64,000 nucleotides of DNA from Notamacropus eugenii (taxonomy: Eukaryota; Chordata; Mammalia; Diprotodontia; Macropodidae): NCBI RefSeq assembly GCF_028372415.1, contig NC_092872.1:279809206-279873205 (forward strand), given 5' to 3'. Below the pieces are notes generated by a model. It made no database searches, was not told where the DNA came from, and worked only from the letters and a program-made list of their open reading frames with translations. The position numbers were made by a program, and so were the translations under genes. Positions 48,901-60,425 of this stretch are shown here, piece by piece; the stretch's first letter is position 1; every line of letters starts with the position of its first letter.

Positions 48901-50790
48901 AAAAAATTAAACCAGAGGATTCAATAAATCGTTGTTAAAAAGACTTTTAACAAAATCCCCCACCAGATCTACCACCAAACTCCAGAAAGCATAGGAACAA
49001 ATGGACTTTTCTTTAACATGGTAAGTAGTAGCTATTTAGAGCCGGGAGCAAATGTTAGATGTTCTGGAAAAAAAGGTTAAAAATGCCTTTACAGTAAGGT
49101 TGGGGGATTTTTTTTTTTTAAGGATGCCTATTGTCATAGCTACTTTTCAATATTTATACATTTAGAAATGCTACCTGTAGAAATAATATATTAAAAAGAA
49201 ATTGAACAAATAAAATAGGCATAAACCATACAAAACTTATGCTTTTATGCAGATATGATTGATTTAGCTCACGAACCTTAAAGTCATCTAAAATTTAATA
49301 AGAAATAATAATTAAGTTGCAGGGTATAAAATAAATCCATAGAAATGATCAGCATTTTTATATGTTACTGACAAAACCTAACAGGAAGTTGTTGAAAGAG
49401 AAAATAACTGCCAAATATATAAAATACTTAGGTTTGTCTACTAAAATACACACTGAAACACTGAAGATGCAACTATAAAACATTCTTAATAGAAATAATG
49501 ACAGACTTAGATAATTGAAAAATATTAATTAGTTTATAGATAAGTTGTGCTAATATGATAAAAAATTATGATGCTATCTAAATTAATTTATCCAGTGCCA
49601 TACCAATCCAATTATCAAAGGATTATTTTATAGAGCCAGAAAAATAATAGCAAAACTCTTCTTGTGGAATGAAAGGTCAAGAATTTTGAGAGAAATAATG
49701 AATAAAAAGCAAGATACAAGAAGGGTTAGCAGTACCAGATCTTAAGGTATACTAACTTTAAAATAGCAATCATCAAAATGATGTGGTACTTTAAAAATCC
49801 CCCAGTTGTTCCTCAATGGAGCAGATGAAGGCCATACCATACAGAAGCAAATGAATACAGTAGCCTAGTGTCTAATGAACTTAGAGACCCTAATTACTGT
49901 GACATGGAGTGATCATTTGACCAAAACTGCTGGAAAAACTGGTAGAAACTAGATCTAGACCAGCAGCTGCCATTATATGCCAAGAAAAGCTCCAAAGAGA
50001 TACATGATTTAGACATAAAAGGTGATATCATAAACACATTAAAGGAGGAAAGAATCTATGACCAAAAAAGGATCAGATAAACAGTTTTGATCCATATGAA
50101 ATTTTAAAACTTTGTCCCAAGCAAAACCAATATAGTTAAAATTAGAAGGGAAACAAGTAACTGAAAACAAAGTCTGCATTGTTTCACTGATAGATTTCAT
50201 ATCCAAGATACATAAGGCACTGATTCAAATGTATGAGAATAACAGTCATTCTTTAATAGATAAGTGATCAAATTTTGAAAGTCAGTAATCCTACTACAAG
50301 TTTAAACCTTAAAGAGATAAAAGAGGAAAAGTATCCATATATGCAAATTATTTAGCAACTCTTTTTCTAGTAACAAAGAACTATTGGGGAACGGCTAAAC
50401 AAATTCCGGTATGTGAATGTAATGGACACTTATTGTGCTATAGAAAATGGTGAACTGGATGGATTCAGAGAAACCTGGGAAGACTGAGGAATCAGAAGAA
50501 TAATGTACACAGTTATAATAGCATAGTAACTACAAATAACTGAGAGAACTGAGAACTCTGATCAATGCGATAGCCAAGTATAATTCCAGGAGACTGATAA
50601 TGAAGATTACTACCCACCTCTTGACAGATGTGATGCATTCACATCCATCACAAGATGAAGAATGACACGCATTTTGGGCACAATGTGGGAATTTGTTTTA
50701 CTTGACTGTGTCTTGTTTACAAAGTTGTTTTTTTGTTTTGTTTTGCTTAAGGAAGAGGACAGGGAGGGATAAGATCATTGGGGTATCTTT
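46000..50790 (+). mobile_element. decayed, near full-length L1 with nested L2
   Basis: Parts in L1 order. 46500-47050: ORF1 remnant with the RITELPETDDKKKK block. 47090-47720: endonuclease domain (KITVKIDSVKRDTEK, IVGDF, then the R-IEFTYVS-VWYL block). 48640-48900: RT entry AENYRSKFLMNIDRKILNKI, homologous to L1 ENYRPISLMNIDAKILNKI. 49600-49800: LPDL...VVTIK-type segment. 50380-50740: 3' UTR. Many stops and frameshifts. The 5' limit is estimated. Simple (CATA)n lies at 46835-46885. Confidence 0.82.
48050..48440 (+). mobile_element. LINE L2 3' end inside the L1
   Basis: TTTCCCCTTCTGGAAATGCT CTCCCC, CCCAGTCCCCAGGGAAGCCT TG, CCTCATTAAATTACGAGGTC TTCAAGGGCAGAGACTGTC and TTAGGGCCTAGTTAAATGCT TACTGATTGATTGG give the L2 terminal order. 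L1 ORF2 sequence lies on both sides. Confidence 0.8.
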
Positions 50791-50871
50791 TTCTTTTTTC
50801 ACTAGAGAGGAAAGACATCCAGGTAAGCAGAACAGCTTTGAAAGCTATAGATTGGTTATTTTTATATTCTT

Positions 50872-53800
50872 TTTTTCAATTTATTTTTAGTTTTCAACAT
50901 TATTTTCCACAAGATTTTGAGTTTCAAATTTTCTCCCCATCTCTCCTTTCCCCAACCCCCAAACACCATGCATTCTGATTACACCTTCCCCTAATCTACC
51001 CCCCCCTTCTATCACACCCCTCCCTTCCCTTATCCCCATCTTCTCTTTTCTTGTGGGGCAAGATAGATTTCTATACTCCATTACCTATATTTCTTATTTC
51101 CCAGTTACATGTAAAAACAATTCTCAACATTCATTCCTAAAACTTTGAGTTTCAACTTCTCTCCCTTCCTCCCTCCCCACCCATCCCCACTGAGAAGACA
51201 AGCATTCAATTTAGGCTATGTATGTGTAGTTTTGCTAAAGACTTTCAAAATAGTCATGTTGTGACAGACTATATTTCCCTCTCTATTTCATTGAAATTTC
51301 ATTTTTCCCATGAAGTATTATAGCCAGTTTTGCTGGGTAGGTGATTCTTGGTTATCCTATCTCCTTTGACCTCTGGAATATCATATTCCAAGCCCTTCGA
51401 TCCCTTAATGTAGAAGCTGCTAGATCTTGTGTTATCCTGATTGTATTTCCACAGTACTCGAATTGCTTCTTTCTAGATGCTTGCAGTATTTTCTCCTTTA
51501 CCTGGGAACTCTGGAATTTGGCTACAATATTCCTAGGAGTTTCTCTTTTTGGATCCGTTTCAGGAGGTGATGGTGGATTCTTTCAATATTTGTTTTGTCC
51601 TCTGCTTCTAGAATATCTGGGCAGTTTTCCCTGATAATTTCCTGAAAGATGATATCTAGGCTCTTTTTTTGATCATGGCTTTCAGGTAGTCCTATAATTT
51701 TTAAATTGTCTCTCCTGGATCTGTTTTCCAGGTCAGTTGTTTTCCCAATGAGATATTTCACATTATCTTCCATTTTTTCATTCTTTTGGTTTTGTTTTTT
51801 AATTTGTTAGTTTCTCATAAAGTCATTAGCTTCCATCTGTTCCATTCTAATTTTTAAAGAACTATTTTCTTCAGTGAGCTTTTGAACCTCCTTTTCCATT
51901 TGGTTAAGTCTGCTTTTTAAAGCATTCTTCTCCTCATTGGCTTTTTGGAGCTCTTTTGCCAATTGAGTTAGCCTATTTTTCAAGGTGTTATTTTCTTCAG
52001 CATTTTTTGGGGTCTCCTTTATCAGTCTGTTGACTCACTTTTCATGCTTTTCTTGCATCTCTCTCATTTTTCTTCCCAATTTTTCCTTCACCTCTCTTAC
52101 TTGATTTTCAAAATTCTTTCTGTGCTCTTCCATGGCCTGGGACCATTGCACATTTACTTTGGAGGTTTTGGATGCAGAAGCCTTGACTTTTATGTCTTCC
52201 CCTAATGTTAAATGTTGTTCTTCCTCATCTGAAAGAATGGGAGAAGAAGAAGAAGAAAGTAACCTTGTATAGTCATTATTTTCCCCTTTTTTGGACATTT
52301 TCCCAACCAGTTACTTGACTTTTGGGTCCTTTGTCAAGAGTCCAGTATACTCTGAGGACCTGTAAGTTCTCAGTTCCTCCAAGGTGGCACAATCAAGGGA
52401 GAGGAGTTTACTCCCTGGCCTGGCTTGTGGCTGAGATTAGATCAGCTGCTCAATTCCCCCAGTGGCTTTAGGCAGGTGCTGGGCTGCCACTCAGGGCTGA
52501 GGTTCAGATCAGCTGCTCAGTTGCCCCAGGGGCTCCAAGCTGAGGGTTCCAACAATTGAAGCTGGCTGCCGCCTGACTTGGCCACTGCCATGCAGTGCCA
52601 CCACCCTGCTTCTGCTGCTGCCTGAGACCAGGGCTAGGGGAGCACCCTGTTCCCTTGTCATGGAGATGAAAAAGCCCTCTCACTGACCTTTTAAGCTGCC
52701 TTTGGTGCCTATGGTTTGAGGGATCTGCAAACCACTGCTGCTGCTAGGGATTCCACCCTCAAGGCCTGCTTTGGCCCTGCTCCTCCCAGCACTGCTGGGC
52801 CAAGGCTAGGCCAGGCTCTGCTCCATGTCTGGTGCGACAGACCTTTCCCATCAGCCTTCCAGGTCACCCTGGGCTGGAAATCTCCACTCCATCATTCTGT
52901 GGCTTCTGCTCCTCTAGAATTTGTTGAGAGTCATTCTTTACAGGTATTTTATGGGCTGTGAGGAAAGAGGTAGAGTATGTGCTTCTTTCTACTCTGCCAA
53001 CTTGGCTCCACCCTGAGTTAGTCTATTTTTTAAGGTGTTAATTTCTTCAGCATTTTTTGGGTCTCCTTTATCAATCTGTTGACTCACTTTTCATGATTTT
53101 CTTGCATTGCTCTCATTTCTCTTCCCAATTTTTCCTCCACCTCTCTTACTTGATTTTCAAAATCATTTTTGAGCTCTTTCATGGCCTGAGACAATTGCAT
53201 ATTTATTTTGGAGGTTTTGAATGCAGAAGCCTTGACTTTTAGGTTTTTCTTTGATGGCATGCATTGTTCTTTCTCATCTGAAAGGATGGAAGAAAATTCT
53301 AGTTACCAAGAAAGTAACCTTCTATTGTCTTGTTCTTTTCCCCTTTTTTGGGCATTTTCCCAGTCAATTACCTGACTTTTGAGTTATTTTCAAGAGGAGG
53401 GTATACTCTGAAGACTTGTAAGTTCTCACTTCCTCTAGGTGGCACAATCAAGGGAGAGGAGTTTACTCCTATCCTGACCTGCACTCTGGTCTGGGAGCAA
53501 CTATAAGCACTCTTTTCTGAGACAGAATTCCCTCTCCAAAGCCTCCACCAGCCAAAGCTCCTCCTCACCCCAAGGCCATCCCTCAGGGCTGAGAATCAGA
53601 TCAGCTGCTCAATTCCCCCAGGGTCATTAGGCCAGGGCTTCAACAATAAAAGCTTCCACCACCTGGTGTCGGGGCTAGACCACTGCATTCCCTTCTTACC
53701 CAAATGAAAGGTCTTTCTCACTGACCTTGGAAACTGTCTTTGGTGTTTGTGTGTTGAGGAATCTGGGATCTGCAGCTGCTGCTGGTGGTGCCTTGAAGCC

Positions 53801-54049
53801 CACTCCAGTCCTGTCCTTGCTGCAGCGTGGTCAAGACTGGTCTGCACTCCGCTCCATGCCAGGTGTGAAAGACCTTTCCTGTTGGCCTTCTAGGCTGCCT
53901 TGGGTTGAAAATCTCTTTCACTCTGTTGTTTTGTGGCTTCTACTATAGCATTTTTTTAGAGTCATTTTTTACAGGTATTTTATGGACTGTGGGAGGAGAG
54001 CTTCTAGAGGTGCATCATTCTACTCTGCCATCTTGGCTCTGCCTGCTCC
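50872..54049 (-). mobile_element. HAL1 (half-L1) LINE with a doubled 5' end
   Basis: A minus-strand LINE with only an ORF1-type gene. Inner unit (53013 to 50872): 5' end GGTGGAGCCAAGTTGGCAGA G, 5' UTR, ORF1 start near 52298 (MSKKGENNDYTRLLSSSSSP), coiled-coil region, the ENRSRRDNLKIIGLPESHDQ and FQEIIRENCPDIL blocks (51522-51773), then directly a 3' UTR and A-rich end with no ORF2. Upstream (54049 to 53014) is an extra, diverged 5' end, GGCAGAGCCAAGATGGCAGA, with its own 5' UTR and ORF1 N terminus that stops where the inner unit starts. The whole is flanked by one exact 15-bp duplication TATTTTTATATTCTT (50857-50871, 54050-54064). ORF1 is broken by stops. Confidence 0.9.
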
Positions 54050-54212
54050 TATTTTTATATTCTTAAAAATAAATTATGTACAAAGTAGAGATCCGAAGTT
54101 TCATGTATAGTCTTTTTTATGTTCTGTTATGTATACGCAAAGGTCTATTCTATTTGATGTTTGTTCAAGATTTTTAAAAAATCATACAAATTCTTTCCCC
54201 CCCCTCCCAGAG

Positions 54213-54330
54213 AGTGAAATGATAACATACTGAGGCTACCTCAGTGAAGACTGTGAGGTTAGGACTGAAGATGGTTCCATCCTAGGCGTTTATAGGATTC
54301 CTTATGGAAAAAATCATGCAAACAATTCAG
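54213..54330 (+). pseudogene. acid lipase pseudogene, second coding exon
   Basis: A 118-bp exon between acceptor CCCTCCCAGAG and donor GTAAGA, the usual length and phase (0 in, 1 out) for this family. It reads SEMITY-stop-GYLSEDCEV, then RTEDGSILGVYRIPYGKNHA and NNSG, against LIPF [20 protein letters not shown] then GYILEVNRIPYGKKNSGNTG. The near-invariant Trp of ITYWGYP is a TGA stop (54231-54233), and conserved Pro and Tyr residues nearby have also changed. No frameshift. It lies 8.8 kb after the first exon because an L1 and a HAL1 element occupy the intron. Confidence 0.85.
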
Positions 54331-54534
54331 GTAAGATTTAATTCAAATGAAAGACTGTCTCAGACCTGACATATTTGCCTTTCAAAAAGAAAAAAAATCA
54401 GATCAGAACAAAGGTTTTGAAGTAAAACATGAAAATCCCATTCATCTTTCACATATCTAAATGGAATACTGGATGGATACTATCACCTTTATTACCATGA
54501 CATTGCGTAAGGCAGTGCTATGAGAAGTCTGCTC

Positions 54535-54955
54535 CTATCTCCCTGATCATGCTCCTGGTTAGAGTCTCATCAGTGAATGAAGGTGCTGGAGACTAACATA
54601 AAGAATCCTGTTGGCCATCTTCCCTGACCTTTTTTCCAGACCTCTTTCTTTTGTTCTAGATGTGGTTCCTCATTGGATTTATGTGGCCAAAATATTTCAG
54701 CTTCAGCTTAAGTATTTGACCTTATAGTGAATAGTCTTGAGTTAATTTCTTTAAGTATTGATTGATTTGATCTTACTGCTATCCAAGGGACTCTCAAAAG
54801 TCTTCTCCAGCATCAGAATTCCAAAACATCAGTTCTGTGGCACTCAGCTTTCCTTATAGTCCAACTCTCACAGCCATAAATTGCTACTAGAAAAACCATA
54901 GCTCTGACTACATGGATCTTTGTTGATGAAGTGATGCCTTTGCTTTTTTTTTTTT
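54535..54955 (-). mobile_element. RTE/BovB-type LINE fragment
   Basis: The plus strand is antisense to an RTE C terminus: GACTCTCAAAAGTCTTCTCC AGCA, CCATAAATTGCTACTAGAAA AACCATAGCTCTGACTAC and GATCTTTGTTGATGAAGTGA TGCC. The sense strand encodes the conserved segment after RT (a WRRLLRVP-like relic). Confidence 0.75.
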
Positions 54956-55150
54956 TAATTCAGTCAAAGGATATACACAGTTTTTTTTAAAAATTAATTT
55001 ATTAATTAATTTAGTTTTAGTTTTCAACATTCACTTCCATAAGTTTTAAATTTTCTTCCCCTCTTTTCTCCCTCCCTCCCCAAGACAACTTGCAGTCTGA
55101 TATGACTGTACACATACATTCCTATTAAACACATTTCACCTTAGTCATGT
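54956..55150 (-). mobile_element. HAL1/L1 3' end
   Basis: TTTAGTTTTAGTTTTCAACA TTCACTTCC, CCCTCCCTCCCCAAGACAAC TTGCAGTCTGATATG and TTAGTCATGTTGCATTGCCT: antisense 3' terminal sequence, inserted in or beside the RTE copy. Confidence 0.8.
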
Positions 55151-56492
55151 TGCATTGCCTCTGCTTTTTAGATACAAGAGACTTAATAAATGGCAGGAGA
55201 AGTGGGTCCAGTTTCTCTGAAGAGGTGTGGTAGAGATAAATGTAGGTAGATGAAATCTTAAGGCTTTGGTGAAAGGATCAGTTAATATAGGGAGAATGAG
55301 GGTCTAGGTCCATATGGAAAAATAGAGCCCAAGAAATTAGAAAAGAGAAGAATCAGTGGGTCAGTAAGAGTGATGCTAATAAAAGCAGTTATGAAGACTC
55401 AATGACCAGTGGCCAAAGATGTTGGGATTTCTAGCCTCCTTGGAAAAATCATTACTTCACTCATATTGATACTAAAGCTATACATATTTTCTACATCCAC
55501 AGAGACATGACCCCAGAGCCCACAACTTGATGATTGGCCAGTTCACTCAGAATTTCTTAAGTCCTTGTGGTTTGGCACTTGACCTGTAGAATTCTAGTTA
55601 AATTCCAAGACAACAGACAAGTGCTTTGCTCCTGACCCAGCCTTCCCAACCGTACTGTTGAGGAGATTTGTGCAACTGCTTTAACTGTTTTTGGGATCAG
55701 ATTGCACGGTATAATGAATGTGCTCACACTAGAGTAGAATCAGTATAATATTGTATAATCAGTATAATTTTGCACACAAGGATTATGTAAAGCAGGATTA
55801 AAGAAATATAGAAATATACATAGAAAGATAAAGCCTAGCAGAATAATAGATATATTTACATACATCACCAAATCAGGAGAACGCGTACATCTGTGTCATG
55901 AGGCTGGGAAGTCCCAGTTCAGCCTCTAGAGTCCCAATGGGGAAAATGTCCCAGGCAGTGCATCCAGTCCATGGGCAACCTCCAAAGAGTAGGCGGATTG
56001 CTTCAGGTGATGTCCAGTTTTAGACAAAGAAGGCATTGGGCCAATGAATCGGCTTGTCTCCAGAGCCATATGTGACTTAGAGTAATTAACTGCACTGGAT
56101 GTGTTGCAGTCCCAGACAGGGCCAGAGTCCAAAGGAGCAAAGCATCCATGGTTGATATGGCAAAACATCTGTGTTCAAAAGGACACAGGGTGGATTCTGT
56201 TTGTTCCTAGAAGGGCAGCCAACACTTTCAGGAAGAGGTTGAACTTTTAGTCCTAGGACAAAGGTCAAGGTGACTTTTTAGTCCTGGGGACCTGACCTCT
56301 GTTCCAAGGAGAAATAGCAACATATGTAGTCATGTAGGCCTATAAATGTACAGATAAGATCTTTAACATTTCATTAACTCCGCCAATTTCATGGAGTTGC
56401 CTCTGTGGGAATTGCAAAGGTGACTTATAGAGGTCAGAAACCTAATACTAATTGCTTGTGTACAGGATTAGGACAGAGACACTGGGCTCAGT
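55151..56492. other. no recognised feature (lipase pseudogene intron)
   Basis: No exon or repeat family recognised. Confidence 0.4.
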
Positions 56493-56828
56493 TCAACAAA
56501 GGCCAGATTGCCTTAGAAATGTAGTCAACATTTTCTAATATTAAAAGAGCACAAAAGTATGGTATTTGATCTTTCCCTGTACAAAAGGAAGGTCTCTAAC
56601 TACATTTTGTATTCTCATCCTGAGGTTCAGCACTCCTAACATGTTCTTACATCATAGGGTCAGGCTACATTTTCCTCCTCCATGATTTGCCTTTACTTTA
56701 ACCTGCTGCCACAGAACACCTTTTAAATTCCAATCTGGGGACTCAGGATGAGGAATCCTGTCCACCACCAGAGAGAGAATAAAACACATTGTTTTTCACC
56801 TTATTTTTCTTGCTTTTTGTTTCCAGTG
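56493..56828 (+). repeat. direct repeat, copy 1
   Basis: About 330 bp starting AGGCCAGATTGCCTTAGAAA, repeated at 57704-58033. Shared landmarks: GGTATTTGATCTTTCCCTGT ACAAAAGGAAGG, GAGGTTCAGCACTCCTAACA and CCACCACCAGAGAGAGAAT. The last part resembles L1 3' UTR. Confidence 0.9.
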
Positions 56829-57488
56829 TATCATTCAGGATATTAATGTGTTTATATGGAGAAATCTCTACTTTATAAAATCCTTTGTGAACCTTGAAGT
56901 GAACAACTGTTATTAATATTAAATTAATGAGGTCCTTCCTCATCCACACTGCAGAGTCTGCTGCTCCAGGTAATGCCTAACCTTCTTTCTTCCCTGAGTT
57001 TCTGAGGCTGTGATTCTGGCTTTCAGAGTGCTGGATGTTCAGTGAGTTTTTGAGGATTGGCAGCATCATTTAGAACATGTCCCTTGTATGGGAAATGCCT
57101 GGAGCTTCAACAACTGAGTTTTGCAACATAATTCCCAAATGAGTAAATGCCCTCTGGTTAATACTGAAGGAAATCACAGCCTCCCAGAAATATAAGTTCA
57201 CAAGGTTGGTCCTGTCCAGTTGGGACCTTGATTAGAACTAGCTGTAGTATTTTTTTCATCTTAATGAGAAAGAGCCTAACTGTTTGATCGCCCCACTGAA
57301 ATAATTAGATCTCTTTGAATGACCTGTACAAAATAGCTCTAAAATGCTTGACAACTTTGATTTTTACCAAACACCTTTACCTATTTCATAACAAACCTTG
57401 GACTTCACTCAGTTCTGAGTTTCAGACAAGTGTTTTTCTGGTTCGATATTGTCCACATTTTGAAGCTGTCTCCATGTTTTCCTTTTAA
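56829..57488. other. no recognised feature between repeat copy 1 and lipase exon
   Basis: Intron of the lipase pseudogene. It ends in TTTTCCTTTTAA where an AG acceptor is expected. Confidence 0.4.
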
Positions 57489-57687
57489 CCCAAAGACCTG
57501 TTATATTTTTATAGCACGGCTTGCTGACATCAGCTAGCAGCTGGATCTCAAACCTGCCCTGCAACAGTTTAGCCTTCCTTCTGGCAGATGCAGGGTATGA
57601 CGTGTGGCTGGGGAACAGCTGAGGGAACACCTGGTCCAGGAGACACTCCTTCTTATCCATACATTCAAATCCATTTTGGGCTTTCAG
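57489..57687 (+). pseudogene. acid lipase pseudogene, third coding exon
   Basis: A 199-bp exon, the size typical of acid lipases at this position. It reads QRPVIFL[17 protein letters not shown], then [20 protein letters not shown] and NS-stop-GNTWSRRHS...FWAF, against human family members [38 protein letters not shown] and NSRGNTWARRN...FWAF. Two stops are present: CAG to TAG in LQHG (oxyanion-hole region) and CGA to TGA in GNSRGNTW. The splice acceptor expected before the exon reads TTTTAA where AG is needed, so it looks lost. The reading frame is otherwise kept through all 199 bp, suggesting fairly recent relaxation. Later exons (FDEMAKYDLPA..., GHSQGTT nucleophile region) were not found before 64000. 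Confidence 0.88.
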
Positions 57688-57703
57688 GTATGCAATTGGG
57701 AAA

Positions 57704-58033
57704 TTTAGGCCAGATTGCCTTAGAAAAGTAGTTACCATTTTCTAATTTTAAGAGAGCACAAAAGTAAGGTATTTGATCTTTCCCTGTACAAAAGGAAGGG
57801 CTCTAACTTGATAATAGCTACATTTTGTATTCTCATTCTGAGGTTCAGCACTCCTAACATCTTCTTACATCACTGGGTCAGGCTACACGATTTGCTTTTA
57901 CTTTAACCTGCTGCTACAAACCTTTTAAAATCCAGTCTGGGGACTCATGATGAGAAATCCTATCCACCACCAGAGAGAGAATTAAAGCTTATTATTTTTC
58001 ACTTTCTTTTTCTAGCTTTTTGTTTTGTTTTTG
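57704..58033 (+). repeat. direct repeat, copy 2
   Basis: Second copy of the 56493-56828 sequence, with small indels (for example an extra TTGATAATAG block) and roughly one change in eight by eye. It starts 16 bp after the end of the third lipase exon. Confidence 0.9.
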
Positions 58034-58190
58034 TTTTACAACGTGACTAATATAGAAATATGTTTTATATGACCTCACATGTGGAATAGGTGTTATACTG
58101 CTTGCTTTCTCTGTGGCTAAGGAAGACATTGGAGGAAGAGAGAGAATTTGGAACTCAAAATTTTAAAAAAGAATTTTTAAAAAATAAAAT
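58034..58190 (+). mobile_element. L1/HAL1 3' end
   Basis: GTTTTACAACGTGACTAATA TAGAAATATG, TTATACTGCTTGCTTTCTCT and GAGAATTTGGAACTCAAAAT, then an A-rich tail. It continues directly from repeat copy 2, so copy 2 may be the upstream part of this LINE 3' UTR. Confidence 0.7.
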
Positions 58191-58784
58191 CTAAACTGGT
58201 CAGTAAGGTCTCTGTTTTGTTTCATTATTTTCTTCAGACAATTCCCTTTTCTGTTCCTCATTGTAATTGTTTCCTTTTTGTGTTCAGGATTTATTTCTTG
58301 AGTCCTGGGCTCTCTTCCTTCATGTAATTTTATGCCTATTATCCTTTCTCTGAACACTTTGAAACGGCCATCTCGAAAGAGGATGCACCTCAGGTTTTGC
58401 TCTTCTGTCTCTTATGGTATCTAACCAGAGATAGTCACTACTCCTCCCAAGTTCCCAATTTAACCTAACATCTAATTCCTCCTTGTGGATGAGAATCAAA
58501 TCTGGGCATTCCCTTTTTGAAAGATGAAATTATTACTAAAATTAGGCAAGAGATTATTAATGGCTCTATTCTTGTCAGAACCTTTACAAATAAATTGTAC
58601 CAATATTTCAGGCCAGTGATTTGTTTCCCACACTCTTCATGTGTTTTCTCTTTCTGGTGATCTAAATTACACATCAGTAACTCTCTCTCTCTTCCCCTTC
58701 CCCTCCCCCTCCTCTCACATATTCCTATGTACACCCAAATATTCTTCTCCATGTTGCAATGGGAGTTAAAAATCTTCCCCACCT
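58191..58784. other. no recognised feature
   Basis: A 64-codon minus-strand frame (58163-58357) is Lys/Arg rich but matches nothing I can name. Confidence 0.4.
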
Positions 58785-59200
58785 ATTGATAGACCTCAGG
58801 TGGGGCTCTTGAGGGAGGCTTGATTAGGGGACTCTTGTTTCCTATGAAGGCCCACACCTCTTGCTGATTGCTAATGAGGCACTGGATCATGAGGGATCAT
58901 GCCCTCTGACTCTGAAAAGAGTGTATATACTCTGAGGGGAGGCTTGGCTTTGGGGCTTAGTTTTGGAAGATTTGTGTGCCAGATGAGACTCTGGGAAGCT
59001 GCTTAGCAGCCCCCCTGCTTTGAAAAATCCAGGTGTTGGTGCTTCCCTCTCTGGTAGCTATGTATGTCTGTATGTACATTTGGAAGCCTGTCTGTTGGTC
59101 CCTGTAGCTGAATGTAATTAAGGTGATTGTTGACTCCTCCAAAGCTGCCTTTCCTTTTATAAATGCAGATCTAAGAACTTTTGATAACAGGCCTCCCTGC
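58785..59200 (+). mobile_element. possible solo LTR of a retrovirus-like element
   Basis: A stretch with promoter-like layout: GCTAATGAGGCACTGGATCA, GAAAAGAGTGTATATACTCT GAGG (TATA-like) and GGCTTTGGGGCTTAG, reminiscent of marsupial LTRs. Ends, internal region and target duplication were not established. An old fossil if correct. Confidence 0.35.
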
Positions 59201-60363
59201 GTATGTTGGGGTGCTTAGTGATACACATGTTTCCTTCCTGTATTTGCCCACATGAGTTTACTTCCTTACTGATCCCACCCAATCCACTGTGCCTCTCTTC
59301 AGATAAGCTGTGCCCTCTAAAGCTATCTCCTAGTCCTAAGGTCTAACTCGCCAAGTCTCCACAACACTTAGGAGGGCAAATTTGCATTCTTACTTTGGGA
59401 TGGCCACTTAATCTTTAAAATCTTTAAAAATTATTTTTTTGTTATAGTTTAAAATGCTGATAGTCCAAGAACAAGAAAGATGCTTATATAAGAAACTCTG
59501 AACAGTTATGTTTTGTTTGGTTTTAAAGAAGTATGTATATTATTATATTAATTATATGGTATGATACCATACCATATCATAACCATACAGTATCATATCA
59601 CATTATATTGTATTGTATCATATCTATTATATGTTGTTGTTGTAGCCCCTAAGTAGTGTTAGAGACTTCAATATTGACTCAGTTTATTTCTTTAAAGTCT
59701 AGAAAATCATCCCATGAATTCCCACTGTTCTTTAAGATATTTCAGAGACTGTGGTAATGCTGATTATTCGTGAAAGTCAATAAAGCTCAGAGCCCTTAGG
59801 CTAGAGAAGAAATCTTTGTTTTTCTAGGACACTTTGTCCTGTAGTACACTCTGTAAGGCCTTAGCTAGTCACTGTATTTCCTTTGATCAGAGCCATTTAT
59901 AATAGATGATCAGAATTCAATAAAAAAAATTAGCTGATATTTATCTAGATAAAAATCATCAATATACAAACAGAAAATAAAAAAGACAAAAGGAAACTCA
60001 AGAAGGTAATCTCTGTTGGTTTGTCAGATAAAGAAAAGAGGGAAATAGTAGATAAATTTACAAGATTCAAGTTGCAGGTTGGGGTAGGCACAGTTAGAAA
60101 AGTTCTGTCCAAGGAGACGGTTTTATTTGTTTGATCAGTGAACAAGGCAAAGCCCGAGCTGGTCATGCTTATGGTCAGTCTAGTTGAGCAGCATCCTCCA
60201 CTAGCAATCAGCTCCCACTGGGAGTCCACATCCTTTCCCTCTTCTCCTCATAGCACTTCAATGATCCTGGGCTCCTTTCCTACTTGGATGTTAGGATCTT
60301 TCAGCCTGTTTTTAGATTGGAAAAAAACAACAGACTTCCCAGAAGTCCATGAGGCCAACGGAG

Positions 60364-60366
<3 letters not shown>
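59201..60366. other. mostly unrecognised; AT-rich hairpin tract at 59530-59640
   Basis: 59530-59640 consists of ATATGGTATGATACCATACC and related inverted TATCATA/TATGATA units able to fold back. No gene recognised elsewhere. Confidence 0.5.

Positions 60367-60425
<59 letters not shown>

Noticed and set aside
51522-52298. Host coiled-coil gene suggested by MSKKGENNDY... and ENRSRRDNLKIIGLPES
   Set aside because: These are ORF1 blocks of a HAL1/L1-type LINE, confirmed by the LINE 5' and 3' ends and the target duplication around them.
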